DNA of 64,000 bases from positions 21,281,001 to 21,345,000 of the forward strand of contig NC_088339.1 of assembly GCF_036884655.1 (NCBI RefSeq). The letters are read 5' to 3'. Under the pieces are notes generated by a model, which made no database searches, was not told where the DNA came from, and saw only the letters and a program-made list of their open reading frames with translations. Position numbers and translations under genes: made by a program. This document shows positions 54,640-64,000 of the stretch, piece after piece (position 1 is the stretch's first letter; each line of letters starts with the position of its first letter). Source of the stretch: Musa acuminata AAA Group (Eukaryota; Streptophyta; Magnoliopsida; Zingiberales; Musaceae).

Positions 54640-56913
54640 GTAACCAAATGTCATAGAACAAAATCTCTAATTTGTAGGATCCTAATTGAAATAGAAGTCT
54701 AGGTAGGAATTTAAACTCCAAATCTTTTAATTTAGGTATCAAAAGAAAGATCTACGAGTCTAGTTTCCAATAAAGTAATTTTGTATAAATCAAAATTTCT
54801 AACGGGTAGTTATAATATCAGAAATTTCACTCCTTGTTTTATAGAGTCCATAGGGTCAATTGAAATAGAAGTCTTTGTGAACAATTAGATTCTAAATTTA
54901 TTAATCTTAATATCAAAAAGTTACGAGTCTATTTTTAAATGAATTTAGTTTTACCTAAATTGGTGTAGAAAATTATGACAAACAAAATAGAAATTTCACT
55001 CCCCTCTTCTCCTTATTTTGTTTTTTTTTTTTCTTCTCCTATCTTTTTCTACGGTTGCAACTCATGCAAAATGTAGAGGGGCATAGTCACCCTACTAGAT
55101 TCTCTCCCTCCTTTTATTATGCTCCTTCTCTCTCTCTCATAACTGTAGTCCAAGCCCCCTTCCTTCCTCCCCTGCTCTTCTTTCTTCCTCCTCTTCTTCT
55201 CCCAACCACAACTTCTTCTTCCTCCCCTACTCTTTTTCCTCTCTTTCTTCTCCCAACCACAGCCTCTTCTTCCTCCCTTGCTCTTTTTCCTCTCTTTCTT
55301 CTCTCCTAGACATAGCTTTAGCCGTACGTTCCTTCCACTTCTTCCTTCCTTTCTCTCCTTCTCTTTTTTTTATTTTTCCCCAACTGTAGCCACAGTTGCA
55401 GCCTCTTCTTCTTTCCCTTCTCTTCTTCCTTCCTTTTGTTCTTTCCTAGCCACAGTTGCCACAGCTACAGCCCCTCCTTACCCTTCTCTTCTTTCTTCCT
55501 CTTCTTCTTTCCCAGCCAACTGTCGTAGCCACAGCCACAACCCCTTCTTTCCCTTCTCTTGTTCCTCTCCTTCTCTTCTTCCTTCCTCTTTTTCTTTTCC
55601 AATCGTAGCTGAGACAGCCACATCTCCTTCTTCTTTCCCTTCTCTTCTTCCTCTCCTTCTTCTCTCCTAGCCTCAACCTCCTTTCTCTCTTCTCTTCTTC
55701 CCTCTCTTCTCCATCTTCTTCTTTTTCTCTTCCCCGACACACCACACCTCCTTTGTTTCATCATGTGGGAAACAGAGGTGTGTGGGAGGCACCACACCTC
55801 CTTTGTTTCCTCGCGTGGGAATCAGAGGTGCATGGGAGGCGGTGGGATAAAAAGTACTATTTTTTTTTAACTTTAACAGTTTAATCACTGAAATTTTTTT
55901 TATTTACATATGGATCTTCCGATTTATAAATAAATCTTTATAAATAATTTAAAATAGGTCCTTACATAAATTTTAGAAATTAGGGATATTACATCCTGTT
56001 GTTCCCTGTCATCGATCATTGCCTCCAGTTTACCCACCTGCATACTTTACCCATTTTTGCACCTTACAAACTCTCCCTACTTTTCGTCGTCCCCAGCCCG
56101 TGCTCCCTACTATCGATACACCCTCCTCTATCATCACTAATTCTAATGGCTATGGATGTCGTTGTCGTTTGCCTCATCCCGACACAAAGGAGAAAAAAAG
56201 AAAGAAAAATAGATTGTGGGCAAGGAGTAAAATGTTTTTATTAAAATTAAGTCATAAATTGAATACATATACATTTATTTACAAATGGATAACTTAGGGA
56301 TATTTAAAGTTTTTTAAAAATCATTATTGTGAATAATAATCTCTAATTAAATATGAGAGTACCATCTGTTAAAAACCTATTATCAAAGGATATTTCAAGT
56401 AAATTTCTCAGAAAAGATCTTGTTATCGATCTAAATTCGTATGATTTTTCAATATTTTCACAAAATGCTAACAAATATACCAAAGTAACGACAGATACAT
56501 TCACATAAATGACTCCCATTGCATGCCAATCGTCTTCTCGAAATAGGAACTCAGCGTGAGAGCATCTTCATCGCTTCTTTGCAGCCCGATTATTATTCCA
56601 TCATCGACTCCAGTTTTAATCAATCAACAGCTATCGACGAAGTTTAGTAGTATATCAGAAGAAACAAGTCAAAGAGTGGGAGAATGTTAGTGACTAAACT
56701 TATCTCCTTTTCCGAATATTATGTGAAAAATATACCTAAGAAATGAGAAATCAAATTTAAGTTTGGATCTCAAGAGAAGAAAAATTAACGAGTAAGAAAA
56801 TAACTCAAATTAATTTAATATACTTCTAGGACATAAATGTATGTTTCGTATATATGTTATATGTTGCATACAGGAATAGGCAGGCAGACTGATCTGATCT
56901 GAGGCTTAACATG
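54640..56913. other. Repeat-rich intergenic DNA, no gene recognised
   Basis: Contains AT-rich sequence, the pyrimidine-rich block, the AGGGATATTACA end near 55990 and about 900 bp of plain AT-rich DNA. Confidence 0.5.
55015..55740. repeat. Pyrimidine-rich low-complexity domain
   Basis: About 700 bp of CT-rich sequence with recurring TTCTTCCTC, CTCTTTCTTCTCCCA and AGCCACAGC pieces. Long frames of Ser/Phe/Pro (+) or Lys/Glu/Arg (-) here come from composition. Confidence 0.85.
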
Positions 56914-58065
56914 TCAGATGAAGATGACACTCAACATGGCGCCCACCAGCAGCGCGCCAACGAGACCAAAGATGATCTTTATGTTCAATCTTCCCCCGTC
57001 CGCAGGCCTCAGCGCCGCCATTAGCATCTGGCTCTGAATGAATAGGAAAGCCGAAGAACATAGAAACATGAAGCTTTTAATGGCGAATGCTTCGCTGCCC
57101 AGATGCAGTGGGCGGACCACCATCATCAGCAAAAAGGCAAACGTCCCTACGGTCTTCCATATATCCTCCAGCTGAACCACCTCATCTTCTTGCATGCCTC
57201 TTTCTCGCCTCGGTAGATGGTAGCACAGAACTCCACCGACGGCAAAGAACATAGTGGACAAGACGTGGGGGAGAGCAAGCGACTCGGACGCGATCATCAG
57301 CGTCAACAGCATTGACAGAACAAATGAAGCGTAGGTGGAGAAGCTTGCAATTGCGATCAGGCCTTTACGGCGGGCGGCGGAGTAACTAAGCATCAAAGTG
57401 AATAGCAAAAGCAGCATGGCGAAGAAGCCTATTATGTTGTTGATGAAGAGCAAAACCACGGATAATTCGAGGCGGGAGTGATAAGCTGACGAGGTGAAGT
57501 TCTTCATGTAAGCGATGACCGTGCTTATGATGCCCCCAGAAGTGATGGCGGTGACATAAGATGACAAGTTCAGTAGCTTCGATTCCTGTGCTTGGGAAAT
57601 TGCGTCGTCTTCGCCATGGATTTCATGTCGTAGAGTTCCTCCGCGAAGGAGCACGACGAGGGTGATCCCCAGAAGAAGGAGAAGAGGAACCATGGCCAGC
57701 ATGTAGGGCTTTTTGAGGATGAGCATGAACAGGTAGGTTGTCAGCACCAGCAGGACGACGGAGGAGATGAATATACTTGTGCCAACACGAAGCTGGAAGC
57801 GTGTGATCATGCGGCGTTGAGTGTAGCTGATGATGAAAGAGAAGAACATCAAGATGATGGAGGAAATTATGGTGAACATGTTGAAGAGGATACAGCTCTT
57901 GAGGATGGCTGTATTTGCATGTGCTGCCAAATCCTTATCCCCGGGTAAGATCTGTAGCAATGATCCCGAAGAAACGGCGAAGGTGCAAAAGGAGAACCAG
58001 AGGGTACGTTTGAAGTAGGCAACAAAGCCGGATTCCGCATCTTCTCCTCGTCCACCTTCTGGCAT
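56914..58065 (-). CDS. Intronless multi-pass membrane protein of unknown function, 383 aa
   Basis: One uninterrupted frame, ATG at 58065 (MPEGGRGEDAESGFVAYF), stop at 56914. About ten or eleven hydrophobic segments: roughly residues 21-40, 54-80, 95-117, 121-140, 170-186, 201-226, 237-259, 264-282, 303-320, 327-350 and 361-383. Polar loops include 142-163 (acidic) and 284-300 (RRERGMQEDEVVQLED). There is no signal peptide, known transporter motif or enzyme motif I recognise. Codon use is GC-rich, unlike the AT-rich flanks, which supports a real gene. A TATA-like box lies about 700 bp upstream. Function is not assigned; a plant- or lineage-specific membrane family is possible. Confidence 0.8.
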   Translation of the reverse strand: MPEGGRGEDAESGFVAYFKRTLWFSFCTFAVSSGSLLQILPGDKDLAAHANTAILKSCILFNMFTIISSIILMFFSFIISYTQRRMITRFQLRVGTSIFISSVVLLVLTTYLFMLILKKPYMLAMVPLLLLLGITLVVLLRGGTLRHEIHGEDDAISQAQESKLLNLSSYVTAITSGGIISTVIAYMKNFTSSAYHSRLELSVVLLFINNIIGFFAMLLLLFTLMLSYSAARRKGLIAIASFSTYASFVLSMLLTLMIASESLALPHVLSTMFFAVGGVLCYHLPRRERGMQEDEVVQLEDIWKTVGTFAFLLMMVVRPLHLGSEAFAIKSFMFLCSSAFLFIQSQMLMAALRPADGGRLNIKIIFGLVGALLVGAMLSVIFI

Positions 58066-58318
58066 CTGCTCACGAGTACATGTGTCTAGATATCATCATC
58101 CCAAGGTTGCAGACAGATGCAGAATTAAAAGCAAGCAAATCAAGGCACAGAGTTCAGATCAGCAAAATCCATAAGCTGCCCTCTTTTCCTAAGCTTCGAT
58201 GCTCAGAGAACAGAAGCGATCGGAGTCTATTGTTCTCATCTCTCAAAGCAGAACTGAGTACAAGCTCGTAAGGGCCAACTGAATAGATAAGGCCTCAAGA
58301 TAATTAGAACATCAAAAT

Positions 58319-58323
<5 letters not shown>

Positions 58324-58377
<54 letters not shown>
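58324..58377. repeat. (AG)n microsatellite upstream of the membrane-protein gene
   Basis: About 54 bp of pure AG, 258 bp upstream of the start codon; CT on the transcript strand, probably in the 5' leader. Confidence 0.95.
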
Positions 58378-58380
<3 letters not shown>

Positions 58381-58763
58381 TGGAAATTATGAGCTGTGTC
58401 TGAGTTCTCTTTTTTTTCGTGAATTTTCTCCGGAATTAAATTCATAGAGATCGATCATCCATGCATGTGACAAAGATAACATGAAATAAAAAGGCCTAAG
58501 ATGAGTTTAGCTTGTACCATGATGATCGTCGACGAGCTGAGACGCCGTATTAGATGAACGACCTCCTCCGGTGGGTGTGATCTCCCACAAGGAACGGTGA
58601 GCAACGCAGCAGTTGATCATAGCCTAATGTTCTTCGCATGGAAGACGTTGACTTTTCCAAGTAAACGGGGCGGTCATTGGAACAACCGTCGGCAGTTTTT
58701 GGCTTTGTTTCTGTTTTGGAGTGCGGATTAGTGTTCGGAGGAGAATAGCTGAGGATGGATTTC

Positions 58764-58770
58764 ATTTATA
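58764..58770 (-). promoter_or_regulatory. Possible TATA box of the membrane-protein gene
   Basis: TATAAAT on the minus strand (in GTACGTATAAATG). It would place the transcript start near 58735 and the leader at about 670 nt including the CT array; the long leader makes the assignment uncertain. Confidence 0.4.
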
Positions 58771-59740
58771 CGTACGTATAGCAATTGGATGAGTGAAGAT
58801 TAAAACAAAACGTATCACTTAGTCACTACAAGTATAAGTGATGAAGACGAAATATTTGGTTTTATTTGATAGCTTAGTTGGTTAGAGAAATTCCAATTAT
58901 AAGTCTTCCAACCGTGTGTGTCGAGGTATTAATGGATGTAGTGGATATGTTTGTCGTGGCCAACTCGAGCAAAATAATTGAGATGTTACTTTTTTTTTTT
59001 TTTAATTATTTGGGGTAGGCGAGACTTGACTAATTCTGTCACCTTCTTATATTATAATCTACGAAGACTTGACTCTGTGTGCAATTGGGCGCTTAAATCT
59101 TCAGCAGCCGAGGAAGATTCCTGGTTGCTTTCTAGTCTGCTACTTGATCTTTATCTTTAAGGCATCGCTATCAACTTGGATTTCTGGAATTAAAAAGAAG
59201 TTTTTTTTTTTTTGGAGATTTAAAGAGGGAAAAGAAGGAAGAAAGGGAGGAAATGGCCATCCCAAGTGTAAAATATAATTCTCTATATTTTATATAACGA
59301 GACTCGGAAGGCTCAATATAAAGTTTCAATTTTCTTTACCTTATATTGTCGGGATATCAAGGGTTTAAATCCAATCCACATCCAGCATCATAGCCTATCG
59401 TAAATCTGAATTTGATCGATGAACTTTAAAGACCTTATCAAGGATGTACCTAATGAAAAGCTCTCCGATAATTAAATTAGTGATGTGAGAGGATTCGAGA
59501 AATGGGCATGTAGACTAGTCTTCTTATGACGTACCTAATTATTTTTTTTTTTATGATTAACCACCAAGATAATGTGAAATATTAATTTATGTATAAAATA
59601 ATTGATCATTATTTAATCGTGAATGTTACGGTACTCATAAAATCGATTAATGAGTTAGCATTCATGTTGGGGTCGAGTCCACATCGTTAAATAATTGATC
59701 ATTATTTAACGCAACTTGACGTGTCATCAGCTTCTCGGCT
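58771..59740. other. AT-rich intergenic, no gene recognised
   Basis: Contains poly-T tracts and two copies of AAATAATTGATCATTATTTAA (about 59597 and 59690), a near-palindrome. Confidence 0.5.
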
Positions 59741-60417
59741 TATCAATCTCCTTTCCCATTTATTCTCATGCATAAACAATACATTCTTTATAGTCTATCA
59801 GTATTGTTGGGTCCAGCTTTTGACTAGATGATTTAAACAGTAAGCCCAGATCTACGTGAAACAAACAAAGAGTGAAAAGGAGAAAAGATTTAGGTTTTTG
59901 AGACTTTTACTTAGATTATCTGAGTACCTAAATTTTATTAGTTTTATCTCAAATTATACGTGAAGAATCCTTATAATATGCTCTATAATCTTAACGGTAA
60001 TTTATCCTCCTAAGATGCTTTCCTATGATACTCAAATTTGTGAAAGTTAAAATTTTCTTTTCATGAAATTCATCCGATTGATATATTAATGTTGAGCCAA
60101 GATATCGTTGATGTTATTGTGATCCTTTGATCATTCTGGAAAAGATTTATTGTAAATTTGTTATCATTATTAGCGATAGTAGAAGTTTAAGGTGGACTAT
60201 GATCCCATAATTTTTTTCGCATTGGATTTTTCATGTAAAAATTCGGTATTTCACTGATTGATTTATTGTTCTACTGTTTATATTACTCTTTTGATAAGGA
60301 ATTCATTTTGATGTATGTAAAAACAATTATTTCGTTATAACAATTTTTTCCAACAATTATCAATCTCCTTTGCCATTTATTCTCATGCATAAGCAATACA
60401 TTCTTTATAGTCTGTCT
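59741..60417. repeat. 60-bp direct repeats flanking a solo LTR
   Basis: TATCAATCTCCTTTcCCATTT... at 59741-59800 is repeated at 60358-60417 with about four differences. The solo LTR sits between them. Confidence 0.85.
59805..60355 (+). mobile_element. Copia-type solo LTR, 551 bp
   Basis: Starts TGTTGGGTCC and ends TTTTTTCCAACA. The inner part GGATTTTTCATGTAAAAATTCGG followed by TGATTTATTGTT resembles the GGGGTTTTCCACGTA block of the 46.8-kb copia LTR in the same orientation. Flanks AGTAT (59800-59804) and ATTAT (60356-60360) fit a target duplication with one change. No coding sequence. Confidence 0.65.
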
Positions 60418-61149
60418 ATCATTCACGTACCTAACCACAGATTTAGAATATGAAGAGGCTTTCTATCTAACAGGTCACCTGTTTGTCCAATTCGGTACAT
60501 TATTCTGCATGATAAGGTAAGGTGCCTAAACTTTGACTACGTTAATCTCACGACTCTATTGCACTGCGCTCCACATTAGGCCGACTGTTCTCTGTAAATA
60601 CTTGAGTTAGTGTGTGGTGATGCAATCTGAAATCCATTGTTCGATTAATTAATTATCTGAGACAAATTTTCTTTTTTTTTTATCGAGGAGAAAGTTAATC
60701 GAGTCAACCTTTGGATTCGATCCAAAGAATGGCATCCGAAAAGACCAAACGGTTTTAGGTTGATGGCTTTGGAAGTTCGGTTCCGTAGATGTTTGAATTC
60801 TTCTACTGGCGATGCATAAATCTCTCCCACAGCTGCACCTCAAATACAACACGATTCATCTCGGTGGTTTCTCTTCTCTATGTACGTCGATTATGGAACA
60901 GAGATCCTCTGTTGAGAACAAGCCATCTTTATGCGATTGATCTCCTGGTGATAGTAACTCTAATTTTCTGGATGATTTCATTCTGCGATTTTAAGAATTT
61001 GGTTCTCTTTCAGTCTCTTCTCTTCTTTTGATTAAGCACTTCGCTTCCATCAGGAAAATAATCGTTTTGTTGGCGTACTCTACGAATCATTCGTGTTAGA
61101 TTTATAGTCTTCTCCATCTCCACAGAGCACAGAGATATAACGCTCGAGG
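60418..61149. other. Upstream region of the ENTH gene
   Basis: No separate gene was recognised. A CT-rich, leader-like stretch lies at 60840-61140. Confidence 0.5.
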
Positions 61150-62293
61150 ATGGAGACGATGTTCCTCAGCGATATCAAGAAGAAAGCCTCCTCTTATATT
61201 CAAGAGAAGTACAAAACAGCTCTTCTGGCTCTCACTGATATAACGGCAGCAGAACTGTAAGTGTTGCGCTGAAATATATGGCATTGCAGGTCAATTACTC
61301 ATGTCTACGGTGTATCACTGTCTTAGATTGGCCGAAGAGGCTACGAACAATGACTCGACGGGTCCTGACGCCAAGACGATGACTCGGTTGTCGGAGGCAG
61401 CGCACGACGTGGATGACTACCGCAGAATAGTTGATGTCCTGCACAAGAGGTACGAGATCAAATGGTACTCTGCCATGGACGGCCCTGCTTCATCTGCAAG
61501 TTTCTTGTAGGTTCTGCACGATCGATTTCAAGGAATGGAGGCCATCGTACAAGGCATTAGCGCTCCTGGAATTCCTGTTAACGCATGGCCCCGAAGGCAT
61601 TTCGGAAGAGTTCCACTGCGACGTCAACGTCATTCATCAGTTGGGCGACTTCCGCTACACCGACGACAAAGGGTAATCACGTCGATCGACCGACCGACCG
61701 ACCGATCGATCGGAGCGGCTAAACGTGTAGTGTTCTTGATCCGTTACGTCTCCTTGATTTCTGGCAGCTTCGACTGGGGCGCATGCATGCGGAGCAAATC
61801 CAAGAGGATACTGCGGCTGCTAGGGGACGAAGAGCAACTCAAAGACGCGCGCGCGGAAGCCCTCCGGATCTCGAGAGAGATCCAAGGCTTCGGGAACCTG
61901 GTCATGTCTCCCTCCGCCTCTTCCTCGCCGTCGTCGTCGTCCTCGTCGAGGGCATCGAGAACTTGGTCCTTCGGCTCTTCCTACTCCTGGGATTGTCCGA
62001 GCTGGAACGGACCGGATGAGCCAAACAAGCGAGACGAGGCTCATCATGTATCAGGTGATTCAGTCGATCTCAAGGAGGCGGAGATGCATCTCTTGGACGC
62101 GCCTGTGCAGGAGAGCAGCTGCCTGCTGATATCGAAGAAGGAAGGCCGAGAAGGAAGCCCGGATGGTTGGTCCTCTAGATTACGTCTGCGGCTTTTTGGG
62201 AAAGATGACAAGCGGCTAGCATTTCGAAGCCTCTCCGACGTGGAGAAGGAGCCGAAGAAGAAGTTCGAGCGGCAGTCTTCGCTAGGGTTTTGA
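61150..62293 (+). CDS. ENTH-domain (epsin-like) protein, four exons, 305 aa
   Basis: Exons: 61150-61256, 61327-61449, 61511-61672, 61768-62293; GT-AG, one open frame. The ENTH domain covers about residues 8-150: DIKKKASSYIQEKYKTALLA, AEEATNNDSTGPDAKTM, the YRRIVDVLHKR helix, DFKEWRPSYKALALLEFLL, THGPEGISEEF and YTDDKGFDWGACMRSKSKRI. ENTH domains bind phosphoinositides and bend membranes in clathrin-linked vesicle formation (family knowledge). The tail has a Ser-rich run (about 177-197) and a basic end (KKKFERQSSLGF), but no clear clathrin-box or ubiquitin-interacting motif, so this is a short ENTH protein rather than a full epsin. The ATG at 61150 is followed by an in-frame Met three codons on; either could start. 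A CGAC/GATC repeat lies in intron 3 (61681-61712). Confidence 0.93.
61681..61712. repeat. (GACC)n/(GATC)n short array in ENTH intron 3
   Basis: GATCGACC followed by repeated GACC units and GATCGATCG, directly after the exon 3 donor. Confidence 0.85.
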
Positions 62294-63043
62294 TCGGCCA
62301 CCACCGATCCATACTCACGATATGTTTCTGTAACAAAGAACATATTGTGGCGCCGTCATGCTTTTCCACATTCAATTTTTATTATCGACTCCAACACTTG
62401 CTTTCTTTAACGTTCATTATCAAATTTTGTTGCGACATGAGGATTCTGTGCTGCTTGTAATTTTTCTTGCATTCGTTTCGATCTCATTTGCCATCTTGCT
62501 TCGTCATTGTTCCTTGATGATGAAAGAAATATACGGAGGGAGAAGAAGTATTTTTTACTAAATTATTAAATGAATATTTATTTGCTCTCAAACTCTGCAA
62601 GATTTGGAGATCTAATTGATGTTTTAATGCAGTTTCAAGTAAACACTACTTTGTTCCTTAATTAGGTTTATTTTGCAGCCACTTTTATGTCGGATAAAAG
62701 TAAACAGAGAAATCAACAAGCAGCTGTTGGTCAGTGATGAAGAACTACTCGAGAACTATGTTCTTCTTAGAATCGTTCATGGTGTTACATGTTCCTACAT
62801 TTGACAGATACTGGAAAGCATATGGACACAAGAAATTATATGTAAGCCATCTTCTATCTTTATCAGGACAACATCAAAATATCGCAACTGATAGCATCTC
62901 AATTTCAAAACTTTAATATGAAGCTGGAGTGTGTATGTGTATGCGTCTACAAACATATATGCTTTATTCTGCTACTGCTGCTGCTGCAACTACTGCTGAA
63001 AGGAAGTAATAGAACAAGCGGAGTCATCTGCAGGGAGCTTTTG
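62294..63043. other. Convergent 3' intergenic region (ENTH / ABCG)
   Basis: Holds the 3' ends of two genes that face each other. A CTG/CTA-type trinucleotide run lies near 62970-63000. No gene was recognised. Confidence 0.6.
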
Positions 63044-63748
63044 CTAATTTATGACACCAACCCTCATGAGGCCCAGATAAGCAGCAAGCCTATACAAGAC
63101 GAGCATCAGCAGCAAGGCAAACACTGCCAAAGCTTTGTGGTCGAAACCAACTAGCTTGATGGAGGGGAAATCTGCAATCTGGCATCTCATACTGGGAGTG
63201 CACTGGTACGTGTCATTGGGAGAGTACTGTGAAGCTATCTGGAGCTTGAAGGTGTAGTAGCTGAGGGAGATGTACTTGATCCACTCAATAAAAGGTGGGA
63301 TGTTCTGGACGTAGAATCCGCCGGCGAGCATGAAGGATAACATGAGAATGGAGCCGAGCGTGGTGGCAGTCTTGAGGTCCATGACGAGCGCCCCCAGTGC
63401 AAGTCCCATGCCCTGCGCCACCAGCACGCACAGGAGCAAGACGGCAAGGTTCATGAAGAAGTTTACAGCAACAGGTTTTAGGCCACCCATCCAGTACGTG
63501 ATGGTGACGAAGATGATAGGAAGGATGAGTTCCATGGGCAGGTCGCCCACCAATCTAGCGGCGAAGTACGATGACAGCCTATACATTCCGGAGGATCTCT
63601 CCTTTGTCAGCATCGTGCGCTCTTGCGGGAAGGTAAATATGGCTTCGAACACTGGGTAGAATGACCAGAATGAAGCGACGAAGAAAAGAAGGCCGACCTG
63701 CATGAATTAAAGATCATGGAAACTACTAAATGGAGATTGGAGACGTAT

Positions 63749-63789
<41 letters not shown>

Positions 63790-64000
63790 CTGATCCTGGA
63801 CGTAGCCGCCTGAGTGAAGCCACAGGAACCCTGCAAGAAGAGCTACTACGAGCACTTGCGAGATCTTTAGCCCGGAGAAGGACTCATGCTTTCTTTCCTT
63901 GAGATCCCTCTGCAGCAGCACAGTGAACTGTTCCCACCAACTGGTGCACCACTGAGTTTCAATATTGTCGGGCTCACACTCCTTGAATTGTTTGCTCAAA
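63044..64000 (-). CDS. ABCG-family half-transporter, 3' part (5' end outside the window)
   Basis: Two exons are visible: from beyond 64000 to 63790, then 63697-63044, joined in phase 0 by GT-AG. The protein is the transmembrane half of a plant ABCG (WBC) exporter. The first exon has the pre-membrane helix with [20 protein letters not shown] and the first membrane span after SGLKISQVL. The second has [74 protein letters not shown], the Gly-rich span [14 protein letters not shown], an extracellular loop with paired Cys (CTPSMRC) and a last span before a short tail ending MRVGVIN. It resembles the ABCG9/14/21/25 group (sterol, cytokinin or ABA export in characterised members), but substrate cannot be told. 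The ATP-binding half must lie past 64000 on the minus strand. Confidence 0.93.
63750..63786. repeat. (AG)n microsatellite in the ABCG intron
   Basis: About 37 bp of AG fill much of the 92-bp intron between 63790 and 63697; on the transcript strand it is a CT tract right after the donor. Confidence 0.95.

Larger units (their letters stand above)
46090..55992 (+). mobile_element. Possible older host repeat (Gypsy-like LTR) split by two insertions
   Basis: Three stretches (about 46090-46792, 52064-53052 and 54640-55992) interrupt or flank two precise LTR-element insertions. They contain AT-rich non-coding DNA, a long pyrimidine-rich domain, and an AGGGATATTACA end at about 55981-55992, which I associate with long Del/Tekay-type Gypsy LTRs. 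Joined at the target duplications they would form about 3 kb without coding sequence. The family and left boundary are inference. Confidence 0.3.

Noticed and set aside
55055..55888. Long frames rich in Ser/Phe/Pro (+) and Lys/Glu/Arg (-)
   Set aside because: Pyrimidine-rich low-complexity DNA keeps several frames open; no domain or start context.
58550..58765. 71-codon minus-strand frame upstream of the membrane-protein gene, considered as a small gene or uORF
   Set aside because: Its ATG overlaps the likely TATA box, so it would start before transcription does; no known match.
59341..59390. Possible tRNA T-loop-like GGTTTAAATCC
   Set aside because: No matching A-box, acceptor stem or anticodon arm could be built around it.

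Overview
This is a window of a plant nuclear genome. Genes have GT-AG introns, (AG)n/(CT)n and (TA)n microsatellites are common, and LTR retrotransposons fill the gaps. The gene set (PLATZ, HAK/KUP, B-sister MADS, NAL1-like protease, CYSTM, ENTH, ABCG) is that of an angiosperm. Best matches from memory are monocot proteins: the K+ transporter resembles rice HAK10, the protease rice NAL1, the MADS protein rice MADS29. A commelinid monocot, possibly of the banana group (Zingiberales), is my best guess, but the species cannot be fixed from the sequence alone.

Layout. 0.4-3.1 kb: a four-exon PLATZ zinc-finger gene (-). 4.6-9.7 kb: a decayed, intron-containing plastid-type glycolytic GAPDH (GAPCp) pseudogene (-). 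9.7-16.2 kb: AT-rich intergenic DNA with three long (TA)n arrays. 16.2-21.7 kb: an intact nine-exon HAK/KUP potassium transporter (-). 24.1-27.3 kb: a very degenerate Ty1/copia element. 29.5-31.5 kb: an intact B-sister MADS-box gene (+). 32.8-33.3 kb: a reverse-oriented solo LTR. 33.8-34.0 kb: an orphan first exon of phosphoglycerate kinase (-). 35.0-35.7 kb: a coiled-coil gene relic. 36.5-42.7 kb: an intact NAL1-like trypsin-fold protease gene (+). 43.6-44.0 kb: a small CYSTM gene (-). 46.8-52.1 kb: a complete Ty1/copia element with a perfect 5-bp target duplication but many stop codons. 53.1-54.6 kb: a 1.6-kb solo LTR, also with a perfect target duplication. Both probably sit inside an older repeat. 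56.9-58.1 kb: an intronless multi-pass membrane protein of unknown function (-). 59.8-60.4 kb: another copia-type solo LTR. 61.2-62.3 kb: an ENTH-domain gene (+). 63.0-64.0 kb: the 3' part of an ABCG half-transporter (-), running off the window.

The intact genes do not form a pathway or operon; this is ordinary plant gene order, with independent regulatory (PLATZ, MADS, NAL1), transport (HAK, ABCG) and membrane/trafficking (CYSTM, ENTH) genes. I rebuilt exon structures by hand from reading frame, splice dinucleotides and family knowledge; every intact model gives one open frame across all junctions. I found no CRISPR, prokaryotic-type system, tRNA or rRNA. The most notable material is the genetics of decay: a GAPDH pseudogene whose catalytic-cysteine codon is a stop and which carries an internal exon duplication, and retroelements whose stops look almost entirely like C-to-T decay.
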